From positions 1 to 34,649 of the forward strand of contig JAFGAX010000034.1 of assembly GCA_016933415.1 (NCBI GenBank): 34,649 bases of DNA, read 5' to 3'. Below the pieces are notes generated by a model. That model ran no database searches. It was not told the DNA's origin and saw only the letters and a list, made by a program, of their open reading frames with translations. This stretch comes from a bacterium (GTDB lineage: Bacteria > Zhuqueibacterota > QNDG01 > DTFT01). Each line of letters opens with the position of its first letter. Within the stretch, counting starts at the first letter, position 1. Shown here one piece after another: positions 23,517-31,325 of the stretch. The translations under genes and the position numbers were made by a program.

Positions 23517-24191
23517 TCAGCTTTTTTCCGGGATGACAATCCAGAGACAGAGGTAGAAAAGAACACCCGGAATCAAAGCGGTCATCATCGTGAACAGCAC
23601 AGCCAGAAGCCGGACCAGCGTCGGATCGATGCGGAATCGATCCGCCACTGCCCCGCATACGCCGGCAATCATGCGGTTGGAAGGGGACCGGAACAGAGCC
23701 GGTCGGAAACCGCCTCCCGTCCGGTCCGGTTTCCGGGTCTCTCCGCTTCCAGGCAGACTGCGGATCCACAAACCGATGCCGGTCAGGATGATCAGAAGCG
23801 GAAAGAGGAGGCGGAACGGAAGCGGCCGCCAGCCCCAGAAACCGCCGAACGGCCCGCCCCACCAGTCCCAATGATCCGATACCCATCCGGAGAGCAGAAG
23901 AAGACCCATGCCGACCAGGAGGAATCCCCACACGGACCCGGCGGAATGAACCATCCGGGACGATTCCTTTTTCCCGGATGCATCACGGGGTATGACCGTC
24001 AGAGCGATGATATACATAAGGGCCGTCCAGCCGCTGACAAAGGTCAGGAAAACGCAGGCCAACCGGACCGCCGCGGACGGAACATCCAGCGCGGCGGCGA
24101 TTCCGCCGCAGACACCGCCGAGCATGCGGTCGTTCCCGGAACGGACAAGACGCCGGATCGGCGCTTTTTGATGATCGGATTTCGCAGTCAT
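23517..24191 (-). CDS. Membrane protein with two PspC domains
   Basis: PspC domains occur in membrane proteins of the phage-shock envelope-stress response. This 224-residue protein has one at each end. The first (about 12-69) reads RMLGGVCGGIAAALDVPSAAVRLACVF, core GGVCGGIAAALDV, and ends ALTVIPRD. The second (about 166-223) reads RMIAGVCGAVADRFRIDPTLVRLL, core AGVCGAVADRFRIDP, and ends WIVIPEKS. Between them lie two helices (about 88-101 and 127-143) split by a Trp/Gly-rich turn, WDWWGGPFGGFWGW. AGGTG lies just upstream of ATG 24191. No pspA or pspF is in the window. The next gene encodes a LiaF/DUF5668-like membrane protein, and the histidine kinase cluster follows. Confidence 0.9.
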   Translation of the reverse strand: MTAKSDHQKAPIRRLVRSGNDRMLGGVCGGIAAALDVPSAAVRLACVFLTFVSGWTALMYIIALTVIPRDASGKKESSRMVHSAGSVWGFLLVGMGLLLLSGWVSDHWDWWGGPFGGFWGWRPLPFRLLFPLLIILTGIGLWIRSLPGSGETRKPDRTGGGFRPALFRSPSNRMIAGVCGAVADRFRIDPTLVRLLAVLFTMMTALIPGVLFYLCLWIVIPEKS

Positions 24192-24288
24192 GAGGCACCT
24201 CGCATTCGGTTTTGAGCGTCTTCACTCTCATGATACGGATGCGGTGCGTTCTTGTTTCGCGGGATCCGGAGCCGGCGGTTCGGCAGGC

Positions 24289-24930
24289 TTATCCGCCTGT
24301 CATGCGTACGAACCGAACGGGCATCAGCGTTTCTCGGCGGATGGTCCCTTCCCCCTTTTCCAAAAACACGAGGTCCTGCCGCGTCAGCCCCACCGGCACG
24401 ATCATTCGGCCGCCTTCGGCCAGCTGTTCCAGAAGCACTTCCGGAATCCGGTCCGGAGCGGCGGTCACGCAGATCGCGTTAAAAGGCGCCTCCGAAGGCC
24501 ACCCCTCGCTCCCGTCTCCGGTCCGGAAGCGGATGGCGGCATACCCGAGCAGACCGAGTGTCACCCGGGCTTTTTCCGCGAGTACGGGAAGGATCTCCAC
24601 CGTATGGACAGACGCCCCGAGTTCGGCCAGAACGGCCGTCTGATATCCGGAGCCGGTTCCGATTTCCAGAACCCGGTCGCCGGTCCGGATCCGGAGCGCC
24701 TCAGTCATGGCCGCCACGATATACGGCTGTGAAATGGTCTGTCCCTCCCCGATGGGGAGCGGATCATCCGCGTAGGCGGACGACTGCAGGGAGGCGGGGA
24801 CGAAACAATGACGCGGCACTTCGGTCATCGCCAGCAGGACGCGCTCGTCCCGAACGCCCCTGGCGCGCATCTGGTCGCGGACCATCCTTTCCCGCTCACG
24901 CCTCCGCTCATTCCGCAGGACGATCGTCAT
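24289..24930 (-). CDS. pcm: Protein-L-isoaspartate O-methyltransferase
   Basis: Pcm uses S-adenosylmethionine to methylate isoaspartyl residues in damaged proteins, starting their repair. The 213-residue product has the family opening RERMVRDQMRARGVRDERVLLAM, core MVRDQMRARGV, then VPRHCFVP, the substrate loop PLPIGEGQTISQPYIVA, and SAM motif I VLEIGTGSGYQTAVLA (87-102). RIPEVLLEQLAEGGRMIVPVG near the C-terminus, core LAEGGRMIVPVG, is also diagnostic. Length is typical. ATG 24930 overlaps the stop of the TrmH-type gene as ATGA, so the two are coupled. Very secure. Confidence 0.96.
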   Translation of the reverse strand: MTIVLRNERRRERERMVRDQMRARGVRDERVLLAMTEVPRHCFVPASLQSSAYADDPLPIGEGQTISQPYIVAAMTEALRIRTGDRVLEIGTGSGYQTAVLAELGASVHTVEILPVLAEKARVTLGLLGYAAIRFRTGDGSEGWPSEAPFNAICVTAAPDRIPEVLLEQLAEGGRMIVPVGLTRQDLVFLEKGEGTIRRETLMPVRFVRMTGG

Positions 24931-25499
24931 GCGGGACCGTGCTCGTGCGACCGGGGCAGACCGCTGTAAAATTCCCAGTGCTGACGCTGAATTTCGTGTA
25001 GAACGACGCCGAATGCGACGGCCACATTGATCGAATTCTTGAACCCGAACATGGGGATTTCGATGATGTCGTCCGCCAGGTCAAGCGCCTCCCGGGATAC
25101 GCCCAGGGCCTCGTTTCCGACCACGAGCGCGGCGGGAAGGGCGACGGCGCGTTCCCAGAGAACACCGCTCCGGTCCGTGGTCTCCAGTGCGACGATGCGA
25201 CGGCCGGCGTCCCGCAGTTCCCGGATGGCGGCGGCGGGTTCCGGCCGATGCTCCCATGGAATGAACGGAATGGTGCCGAGTGCGGTTTTCTCCAGCTTTT
25301 TGTTCGGCGGGTGCGCGGTGATGCCGCAGGTGACGATCTTTTCGACCAGGGCGCAGTCCGCGGTGCGGAATATGGATCCAACATTGAACGCGCTCCGCAG
25401 GTTGTCCAGAACGACCGTGACCGGGAGCCGGGGAATTTCTCGGAAGGCCTCGGGAGAAAGCCGCGCATCGAGGGATCGGACGTGAAATCGGGTTTCCAT
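24927..25499 (-). CDS. TrmH/SpoU-family RNA 2'-O-methyltransferase
   Basis: SPOUT enzymes methylate ribose 2'-OH in tRNA or rRNA using S-adenosylmethionine bound in a trefoil knot. The 190-residue product shows motif 1 DNLRSAFNVGSIFRTAD, motif 2 LVVGNEALGVS, and motif 3 IPMFGFKNSINVAVAFGVVLHE, cited by core GFKNSINVAVAFG. There is no N-terminal substrate-binding extension, so it is a short form, and its RNA target cannot be named. ATG 25499 is taken as the start; longer in-frame reading would run into the tRNA terminator hairpin. It sits just downstream of two tRNA-Lys genes, which is suggestive but not evidence of a target, and overlaps pcm. Confidence 0.92.
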   Translation of the reverse strand: METRFHVRSLDARLSPEAFREIPRLPVTVVLDNLRSAFNVGSIFRTADCALVEKIVTCGITAHPPNKKLEKTALGTIPFIPWEHRPEPAAAIRELRDAGRRIVALETTDRSGVLWERAVALPAALVVGNEALGVSREALDLADDIIEIPMFGFKNSINVAVAFGVVLHEIQRQHWEFYSGLPRSHEHGPA

Positions 25500-25560
25500 G
25501 AGCGGAATCCGGATTAGGGCGATTAAGAGGGAACCATTACGACAGGTGGTGGTTTTGCCG

Positions 25561-25591
25561 TTAAAAGAAACAAGCCCGCCGGTCGGCGGGC
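25561..25591 (-). terminator. Intrinsic terminator of the tRNA-Lys transcript
   Basis: On the minus strand GCCCGCCG pairs with CGGCGGGC (25574-25581 and 25584-25591), followed by a U-rich tail TTGTTTCTTTT. It starts ten bases after the tRNA-Lys(CUU) 3' end. Leaky read-through could reach the TrmH-type gene, which shows no clear promoter of its own. Confidence 0.85.
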
Positions 25592-25601
25592 CTGTCATCC
25601 G

Positions 25602-25674
25602 TGCGCCCAGTAGGAATCGAACCTACAACCCCCTGATTAAGAGTCAGATGCTCTACCAATTGAGCTATGGGCGC
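25602..25674 (-). tRNA. tRNA-Lys (anticodon CUU)
   Basis: A 73-base cloverleaf. The acceptor arms are GCGCCCA and TGGGCGC with discriminator A. The D arm is AGCTCAATTGGTAGAGC. The anticodon loop CTCTTAA gives CUU, which reads AAG (Lys). The T arm is GTAGG-TTCGATT-CCTAC. The CCA end is not encoded. It follows the tRNA-Lys(UUU) gene by 34 bases on the same transcript. Confidence 0.97.
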
Positions 25675-25708
25675 ATGTCAGCATAAAACACATCATGAGG
25701 ATGCGTCG

Positions 25709-25781
25709 TGAGGGTGCAGGGAATCGAACCCTGGACCCACGGCTTAAAAGGCCGTTGCTCTACCAGCTGAGCTACACCCTC
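25709..25781 (-). tRNA. tRNA-Lys (anticodon UUU)
   Basis: A 73-base cloverleaf. The acceptor arms are GAGGGTG and CACCCTC with discriminator A. The D arm is AGCTCAGCTGGTAGAGC. The anticodon stem is ACGGC/GCCGT around loop CTTTTAA, giving UUU, which reads AAA/AAG (Lys). The T arm is CAGGG-TTCGATT-CCCTG. CCA is not encoded. It is the first gene behind the promoter at 25806-25834. Confidence 0.97.
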
Positions 25782-25805
25782 GCGGATCTTCGAAAACAGA
25801 GCAAA

Positions 25806-25834
25806 AATATAAAGAAAAAACAGCCCTTTGTCAA
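25806..25834 (-). promoter_or_regulatory. Near-consensus sigma-70 promoter of the tRNA-Lys pair
   Basis: Minus-strand TTGACA (25834-25829), a 17-base spacer and TATATT (25811-25806). The -35 is perfect and the -10 has five of six bases. The predicted start near 25799 is about 18 bases before the tRNA-Lys(UUU) 5' end. It lies between the purA stop and the tRNAs. Confidence 0.88.
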
Positions 25835-25898
25835 TTGAAAAATGAGTGAATGTGTCTTCCCGCCGGCCCCGCGCGGAGACTGCGGGGCGCTTCGAGGG

Positions 25899-27197
25899 TC
25901 ATTTCCAGAGCGTGGCTTCCCGGTCCGCTCCGACCGACAGCAGACGAACCGGAACGCCCGCCAGGGACTCGATCTTTTCGATGTACGCGGCCGCGTTCCG
26001 GGGCAGATCGCCGTAGGACCGGATTCCAGAAGTGGGGATTTTCCATCCCGGAAGGGTGATGTATTCCGGTTCCAGTGCGTCCAGAACATGGCAAAAGGCC
26101 GGGAACGACTCCAGACGCTGACCGCCGGCGCGGTAGGCCGTGCAGATCCGTATTTCATCGAACCGGTCCAGCACGTCCAGTTTCATCATGGCCAGGCAGT
26201 CGATTCCGTTCAATTCGACGGCATACCGCGCCACCACGGCGTCGAACCATCCGCAGCGACGGGGTCTTCCCGTCGTGGCGCCGAATTCACCGCCCACGGT
26301 CCGGATGGCTTCGCCGGTTTCATCGTTGAGTTCCGTCGGGAAAGGACCGTTGCCGACCCGGGTCGTGTAGGCCTTGACCACGCCGATGACCCGGTCGATG
26401 ATGCGCGGGTTCATCCCCAATCCGGTCGAGGCGCCTCCGATCGTGGTGTTGGAGGAAGTCACGTATGGATAGGTTCCGAAATCGATGTCCAGCATCGTGC
26501 CCTGCGCGCCTTCCAGCAGGATGGTCTTTCCGGACGCCCGCGCTTCACGGATCTTCAGCCCGACATCGGCCACGCACACGCCGATTTTGGAGAGAAACCG
26601 CCGGAGCGTCGAGACCACGGCTTCTCCGGAAGGGCCGTCGGTGTCGTACAGCCTGCGGAGGATCTGGTTTTTCGCCTGCACTGTCTGCCGGACCTTGGAT
26701 TCCCACCCGGAAGGGTCGAAGAGCATTCCGATGCGGATGCCGATGCGGTTCGCCTTGTCCGCATAGGCGGGACCGATGCCCCTTCCGGTCGTTCCGATCC
26801 GCTCCCCGACGGTTTCCTCCTCGAAGGCCCTGTCCAGAAGATTGTGATACGGGAGAATGAGATGGGCGTTCGGGCTGATGAAGAGACGGCCGACCACGTC
26901 GATGCCCCTGGCTTCCAGGCCGTTGATTTCATCCAGAAGCGATTCCGGGTTGACGACCACCCCGTTGCCCATGAGGCAGACGGTATGGGGCCTGAGAATG
27001 CCGCTGGGCACCTGGTGCAGGATGTATTTCCCGCCGTTGAACAGAACCGTGTGTCCGGCGTTGGGCCCGCCCTGAAAACGCGCCACCACGTCGCATTTTT
27101 CGCCGAACAGATCGACGATTTTGCCCTTTCCCTCGTCTCCCCACTGGGCGCCGACGATCAGCTGAACCGAGGCGGACTCATCAAGTAAAACTGGCAA
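25899..27197 (-). CDS. purA: Adenylosuccinate synthetase
   Basis: PurA joins IMP and aspartate using GTP, the first committed step to AMP. The 432-residue protein has the GTP-binding opening VGAQWGDEGKGKIVD, FQGGPNAGHTV, the IMP region GTTGRGIGPAYADK, NGPFPTE, and the signature ATTGRPRRCGWFD. It ends with the LPxNAxxYIxxIE block (LPRNAAAYIEKIE). The reading frame has no ATG near the start. I chose TTG 27197 because AGAGGAAG lies six bases upstream and the length then matches the family. It overlaps the STAS gene by 17 bases. About 60 bases after its stop, the tRNA promoter begins. Enzyme call very secure; start fairly secure. Confidence 0.96.
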   Translation of the reverse strand: MPVLLDESASVQLIVGAQWGDEGKGKIVDLFGEKCDVVARFQGGPNAGHTVLFNGGKYILHQVPSGILRPHTVCLMGNGVVVNPESLLDEINGLEARGIDVVGRLFISPNAHLILPYHNLLDRAFEEETVGERIGTTGRGIGPAYADKANRIGIRIGMLFDPSGWESKVRQTVQAKNQILRRLYDTDGPSGEAVVSTLRRFLSKIGVCVADVGLKIREARASGKTILLEGAQGTMLDIDFGTYPYVTSSNTTIGGASTGLGMNPRIIDRVIGVVKAYTTRVGNGPFPTELNDETGEAIRTVGGEFGATTGRPRRCGWFDAVVARYAVELNGIDCLAMMKLDVLDRFDEIRICTAYRAGGQRLESFPAFCHVLDALEPEYITLPGWKIPTSGIRSYGDLPRNAAAYIEKIESLAGVPVRLLSVGADREATLWK

Positions 27198-27519
27198 TGG
27201 CGGCTTCCTCTTGGTCGTGCATTTCAAAAATCCGGTCGAGTTTGGTGATCTCCAGAAGCGAGCGGGCCTTTTTCCCGACATGCAGTAGTTTCAGCTGGCC
27301 CCCGCGGCTCCGTACCGTGCTGAGGCCGCCGATCAGGATGCCGAGGCCCGAGCTGTTCATCCAGTCCACTTTGGACATGTCGACCAGAAACCTCACCTTC
27401 CCCGCTTCGATGCATTCGTGTATTTTCTCGGACATCAGCGTGGCATCCGGTCCCCCGATCATCGGCCCTTCGAGGCGCAGCAGAACGACGCCCGACTGTT
27501 CCTGGACGGCGAATTTCAT
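27181..27519 (-). CDS. STAS-domain anti-sigma factor antagonist-like protein
   Basis: A 112-residue single STAS domain of the SpoIIAA/RsbV type. The sequence starts FAVQEQSGVVLLRLEG and has the phosphorylation loop VDWMNSSGLGILIG, where S56 matches the Ser phosphorylated by anti-sigma kinases; the usual Asp before it is Asn. In partner-switching systems such proteins free a sigma factor or control a phosphatase. No anti-sigma kinase, RsbU-type phosphatase or sigma gene is in the window, so its partner must lie elsewhere. It sits 12 bases after secF and overlaps purA, so it is expressed with housekeeping genes. Family secure, function open. Confidence 0.9.
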   Translation of the reverse strand: MKFAVQEQSGVVLLRLEGPMIGGPDATLMSEKIHECIEAGKVRFLVDMSKVDWMNSSGLGILIGGLSTVRSRGGQLKLLHVGKKARSLLEITKLDRIFEMHDQEEAAIASFT

Positions 27520-27531
27520 GGGATCACCCCG

Positions 27532-28464
27532 TTACTTTTTCCGTTTGGCCATTTTCAGTTCCGTGCCGATGCCCTTGCGGATGTAGTACTCATAGGCGAT
27601 CGGCGACGCGACGAACACCGTGGAATAGCATCCGACGATCGTGCCGAGCAGCATGGCGAAGGAGAAGCCGCGGATCACTTCGCCTCCGAACAGAAAGAGG
27701 ATCAGGCAGACCGTGAACACGGTCAGCGCGGTGATGATGGTCCGCGAAAGCGTCTCGTTGAGGCTCCGGTTCATCACCGCGGCCAGATTTTCGTTCCGGT
27801 GGAGCTTCGCGTTCTCGCGGAGACGGTCGAAGATGACGATGGTGTCGTTCAGGGAATAACCCACGATGGTCAGAAAAGCCGCGATCTCCTTGAGCGAGAT
27901 TTCCCAGTTGAGAATCGGGAAAAATCCGAGCACCACCAGAACGTCGTGGAACACCGCGGCGACGGCCGCCACGGCGAAAATGAACTCGTAGCGGATGGCC
28001 ACATACGTGAGGATCAGGGCCAGCGAGACCAGGATGGCCCAAACCGCCTTGCTCCTCAGTTCCTTCCCGATCTTGGGTCCGACTGTGTCGATCTGCCGCA
28101 GTTCGTACCCGGCGATCGCCGGATCCGAGTGGAAGGCCTGCTGGATGCGCTCCGCCACATCCTGCGCGCTGACGTCTTTCTGCTGCTCGACATAAATGAG
28201 ATACTCGTTTCCCCCTCCGAATTTCTTGATCTCGCATCCGCCGAAACCGGCGTCGCCGAGGACGCGCCGGATCTGTTCCGTTTTAACCTCGTCCTTGAAC
28301 CCGACGGCGACGGATGTGCCCCCCTTGAAATCAATGCTGTAATTGTATCCGCCCCGGATGATGGTGGCGGCGATCCCGATCAGGATCAGCAAGGCCGAAA
28401 CCACATAGGCGGGTTTCCGCTTCGATATGAAATCGATGTTCGGCGTCTTGAAAAAATGCATCAT
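27532..28464 (-). CDS. secF: Protein translocase subunit SecF
   Basis: SecF pairs with SecD in the inner membrane and uses proton motive force to pull secreted proteins through SecYEG. The 310-residue protein has one N-terminal helix (about 19-38), a periplasmic domain with GGYNYSIDFKGGTSVAVGF, core SIDFKGGTSV, and five C-terminal helices including the conserved EISLKEIAAFLTIVGYSLNDTIVIFDRLREN, core GYSLNDTIVIFDR. It ends with LNETLSRTIITALTVF and a basic tail. The start is the first of two ATG codons, with GAGGG and AAGGAC nearby. secD lies 41 bases upstream. Very secure. Confidence 0.97.
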   Translation of the reverse strand: MMHFFKTPNIDFISKRKPAYVVSALLILIGIAATIIRGGYNYSIDFKGGTSVAVGFKDEVKTEQIRRVLGDAGFGGCEIKKFGGGNEYLIYVEQQKDVSAQDVAERIQQAFHSDPAIAGYELRQIDTVGPKIGKELRSKAVWAILVSLALILTYVAIRYEFIFAVAAVAAVFHDVLVVLGFFPILNWEISLKEIAAFLTIVGYSLNDTIVIFDRLRENAKLHRNENLAAVMNRSLNETLSRTIITALTVFTVCLILFLFGGEVIRGFSFAMLLGTIVGCYSTVFVASPIAYEYYIRKGIGTELKMAKRKK

Positions 28465-28505
28465 GTCCTTTGCCCTCTCGTCAATTCCGGGAATGATCCG
28501 TTCCG

Positions 28506-30410
28506 TTAAATGCTGAGCTTCGTGAGCGTGAACCGGGAGGTGATGTGGTCATAGATGGTCCGGGTCACGACGATGGCCGTGAACAGATTGACGACCAGGC
28601 CGATCATCAGCGTCACGGCGAAGCCCCTGATGGCGCTGGTGCCGAAATAGTACAGCACAAAGCCGGTCAGGATCGTGGTGACGTTCGCGTCCGCGATGGC
28701 GGTGAAGGCCTTGGTGTAACCGGCCTCGATCGCCGCGCGGACGGTCTTGCCCGCGGTCAGCTCCTCGCGGATGCGCTCGAAAATCAGCACGTTGGCGTCG
28801 ACCGCCATGCCGATGGTCAGCACGATGCCCGCAATGCCGGGCATGGTGAGGGTGAACCGGAACTGCGCCAGGGCCGCCACCAGGAGCAGAATATTCAGGA
28901 ACAGGGCGACGTTCGCGATGAGGCCCGCGCCGCGGTAATAAACAATCATGAAAACGACCACCAGCACCGCCGCGATCAGGGCCGACCAGGAGCCCTTGGT
29001 GATTGAATCCAGGCCGAGAGACGGGCCGATAATGCGCTCCTCGATGATGGAGACCGGAGCGGGAAGCGCGCCGGCGCGCAAAACGATGGACATCATCTTG
29101 GCTTCCTGCATGTCCCCGATTCCGGTGATGCGGCCGCGGCCGTCGGGAATCTTGGTCTGGATGGTGGGGGCCGAGACCACACGCTTGTCGAGGATGATGG
29201 CAAGCCGTTTGCCGATGTTGGCGCCCGAGACGCGCGAGAAAATTCGCGCGCCCTGACGGTTCAGCTCGAAATTGACCTCGGGCCGGCCGGCGCTCTGGAC
29301 GTCCTGCCCGATGGTCACCTGGGCGTTGGTCAGATACTTGCCGGTCAGCTCGGCTTCTTTCTTGACGAGGTAGAGCTCGCGGAATACCTTGTCCCCCACA
29401 TTGTGCGTCTCGGAGGACCACAGAAGGTGCGCGTCCGGCGGGATGCAATTCCGGACATCCTCACGGGCCAGCAGCCGGTCCACAGCTCCGACATTCTCGA
29501 TCGGAACGCTCACCTCGTGTCCGCTGCGCGTGTTCCGCAGCAGGGCAATGAAGGGATTCTCCTCGAACATGCCCTCGTCCACGACCACCGAGGTGTCTTC
29601 GCCCGCGTCCGCGGCGGTCTCGGATTCTCCGAACAGCTCGCCGACGGAGATGGCCTTGTCCCGGGTGTCCTGGGCGGCTTTGCGGTCGGTTTGCGGCTCA
29701 ACCGGTCCGGCCGCCGCGGTTTTCGCGGCCGGCCCCCTGCGGTCTGCGGCCACGACCCTGTCGATGCGGTCGATCGTCTCGCCGAAAACAGTCGCATCCT
29801 TCAGCATGGCGAATTCGAGGAGCGCGGTCTTTCCGATGAGATTCTTGGCCTGTTCGGTGTCGGAAATGCCCGGAAGCTCGATGAGAATACGGGTGGTCCC
29901 CATGTGCTGAATGGAGGGTTCCGAGACGCCGAACTGGTCCACCCGGTTGCGTAGAATTTCAAGCGAACGGTTCATCGCCTCGGACGCCTGTTTGCCCAGA
30001 TAATCCAGTATCTTGGCGTTGGAATCGCCGTATTCGCCCCAATACCGGTTGAAGGGGATGTTCTCCTTCACGAAATGCCGGTTGAGAATGATCAGAAAGT
30101 CTTCACTGCTGACATTCATTTCCTGCTTGGACGCCTCGATCACCCGGTTCAGGGTCTCATCCTGCACTTTCGCCAGCTGCTGGATCAGCGTCGGCAGATC
30201 CACCTCGAGCGTGACGTACATGCCGCCCTGCAGATCCAGTCCCAGACGGACGGATTTGTTCATGATGGGGATCAGACGGCCCGAAGAGGTGTATTCCGCC
30301 TTCTGATCCGCGGTCAGGGTGTAGAGTCTGAACGTGGGCCAAAGGGCGTACAGCGCCCAGGCGATCAGAAGGACGATCAGGATGGTTTTGAACAGAAGTT
30401 TACCGCGCAT
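28506..30410 (-). CDS. secD: Protein translocase subunit SecD
   Basis: SecD is the larger partner of SecF in proton-driven protein export. The 634-residue protein has an N-terminal helix (about 8-24), the motif VRLGLDLQGGMYVTLEV, core GLDLQGG, a large periplasmic region, and five C-terminal helices holding GIVLTIGMAVDANVLIFERIREEL, core IGMAVDANVLIFERIRE. The periplasmic part carries an extra low-complexity acidic/Ala-rich stretch (about 225-285: PAAKTAAAGPVEPQTDRK and following), longer than in E. coli. ATG 30410 is chosen because AAGGAG lies eight bases upstream. A promoter at 30469-30497 inside the end of murI should drive it. Very secure. Confidence 0.97.
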   Translation of the reverse strand: MRGKLLFKTILIVLLIAWALYALWPTFRLYTLTADQKAEYTSSGRLIPIMNKSVRLGLDLQGGMYVTLEVDLPTLIQQLAKVQDETLNRVIEASKQEMNVSSEDFLIILNRHFVKENIPFNRYWGEYGDSNAKILDYLGKQASEAMNRSLEILRNRVDQFGVSEPSIQHMGTTRILIELPGISDTEQAKNLIGKTALLEFAMLKDATVFGETIDRIDRVVAADRRGPAAKTAAAGPVEPQTDRKAAQDTRDKAISVGELFGESETAADAGEDTSVVVDEGMFEENPFIALLRNTRSGHEVSVPIENVGAVDRLLAREDVRNCIPPDAHLLWSSETHNVGDKVFRELYLVKKEAELTGKYLTNAQVTIGQDVQSAGRPEVNFELNRQGARIFSRVSGANIGKRLAIILDKRVVSAPTIQTKIPDGRGRITGIGDMQEAKMMSIVLRAGALPAPVSIIEERIIGPSLGLDSITKGSWSALIAAVLVVVFMIVYYRGAGLIANVALFLNILLLVAALAQFRFTLTMPGIAGIVLTIGMAVDANVLIFERIREELTAGKTVRAAIEAGYTKAFTAIADANVTTILTGFVLYYFGTSAIRGFAVTLMIGLVVNLFTAIVVTRTIYDHITSRFTLTKLSI

Positions 30411-30468
30411 ACCATTCTCTCCTTCGACAAAAAAAACAAAAGATAACCGATGTAAAATCAAGAATTTT

Positions 30469-30497
30469 AATATAATTCATTTTTGCTGGTTATGCAA
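30469..30497 (-). promoter_or_regulatory. Promoter for secDF, embedded in the 3' end of murI
   Basis: Minus-strand TTGCAT (30497-30492), a 17-base spacer and TATATT (30474-30469). The -10 has five of six bases and the -35 three, and the surroundings are AT-rich. The predicted start is near 30462, about 50 bases before the secD ATG. The -35 overlaps the last murI codons. Confidence 0.65.
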
Positions 30498-31325
30498 GTT
30501 TTTTTTCACCCCTGGTTCCCCCGCATCCAGATCGACCTGCAACACCTGCTTCATGGCTTCGCCCAGACACAGTTCCCCGACTTTACGAAAATGCTGGGGG
30601 ATGTCGCTGACGAAAAACCGAGGTTCGGCCGCAGGACCGGGTCCTCCCGTAATTCCATCCGTGATGAGTTTTGCCGCCACAGTCCGGGCGGTTTCTTCTG
30701 CGGAATCGATCAATACGACGCCTTCGCCCATGATTTTCTGAATCACTGGCTTCAAAAGCGGATAATGAGTGCACCCCAGGACCAGCGTATCCACGCGTTT
30801 TTCCATGAGCGGCCTCAGATAGAGTTCCGCAACCTGTCCGGTGACGTCTCCTTCCAGCCATCCTTCCTCCACGAGCGGGACGAAAAGCGGGCATGCCTGC
30901 GGAAAAACGGACACACCCGGCCGCCTTGCGGCAAAAGACCTTTCGTAGGCGCCGCTGAGCACGGTGGCCCGGGTCCCGATGACGCCGATGCGGCCCGTCC
31001 GGGTGGCGGACAGCGCCGCCTCCACGCCCGGCTCGACGACGCCGAGAACCGGCAGGGGGAACGCCTCCTGCAGTGAACCGAGCGCGATGGACGAGACCGT
31101 GTGACAGGCCACGACGACCATTTTCACGTCCTGGCCGGTCAGGAACCGCGTGTCCTGAAACGCAAAATCGTACACCACGCGGGGCGATTTGGTCCCGTAG
31201 GGAACCCGGGCCGTGTCCCCGAAATAGACGAGGTTTTCCGCCGGAAGCTGCCTCCGGATTTCCCGCACCACGGTCAGGCCGCCGATGCCGGAATCGAATA
31301 TCCCGATGGGCCGGATGTCCTTCAT
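30477..31325 (-). CDS. murI: Glutamate racemase
   Basis: MurI makes D-glutamate for peptidoglycan. The 282-residue protein starts IGIFDSGIGGLTVVREI (D11, S12), then YFGDTARVPYG. Its two catalytic cysteines are C74 in VVACHTVSS and C185 in LGCTHYPLL. The first motif normally reads CNT; here the Asn is His (H75), which departs from the classical signature. Everything else, including length, is normal. ATG 31325 overlaps the amidase stop as ATGA, so two cell-wall genes are coupled. An aspartate/glutamate racemase of other specificity is unlikely given the GIFDSGxGG start. Confidence 0.94.
   Translation of the reverse strand: MKDIRPIGIFDSGIGGLTVVREIRRQLPAENLVYFGDTARVPYGTKSPRVVYDFAFQDTRFLTGQDVKMVVVACHTVSSIALGSLQEAFPLPVLGVVEPGVEAALSATRTGRIGVIGTRATVLSGAYERSFAARRPGVSVFPQACPLFVPLVEEGWLEGDVTGQVAELYLRPLMEKRVDTLVLGCTHYPLLKPVIQKIMGEGVVLIDSAEETARTVAAKLITDGITGGPGPAAEPRFFVSDIPQHFRKVGELCLGEAMKQVLQVDLDAGEPGVKKNLHNQQK

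Noticed and set aside
25500-25598. Longer start for the TrmH-type gene
   Set aside because: It would begin inside the tRNA terminator hairpin, and the extra residues are not conserved in the family.
27198-27281. Longer purA start upstream of TTG 27197
   Set aside because: The extra 28 residues overlap the STAS gene and are not PurA-like, while the TTG has a good SD and gives normal length.
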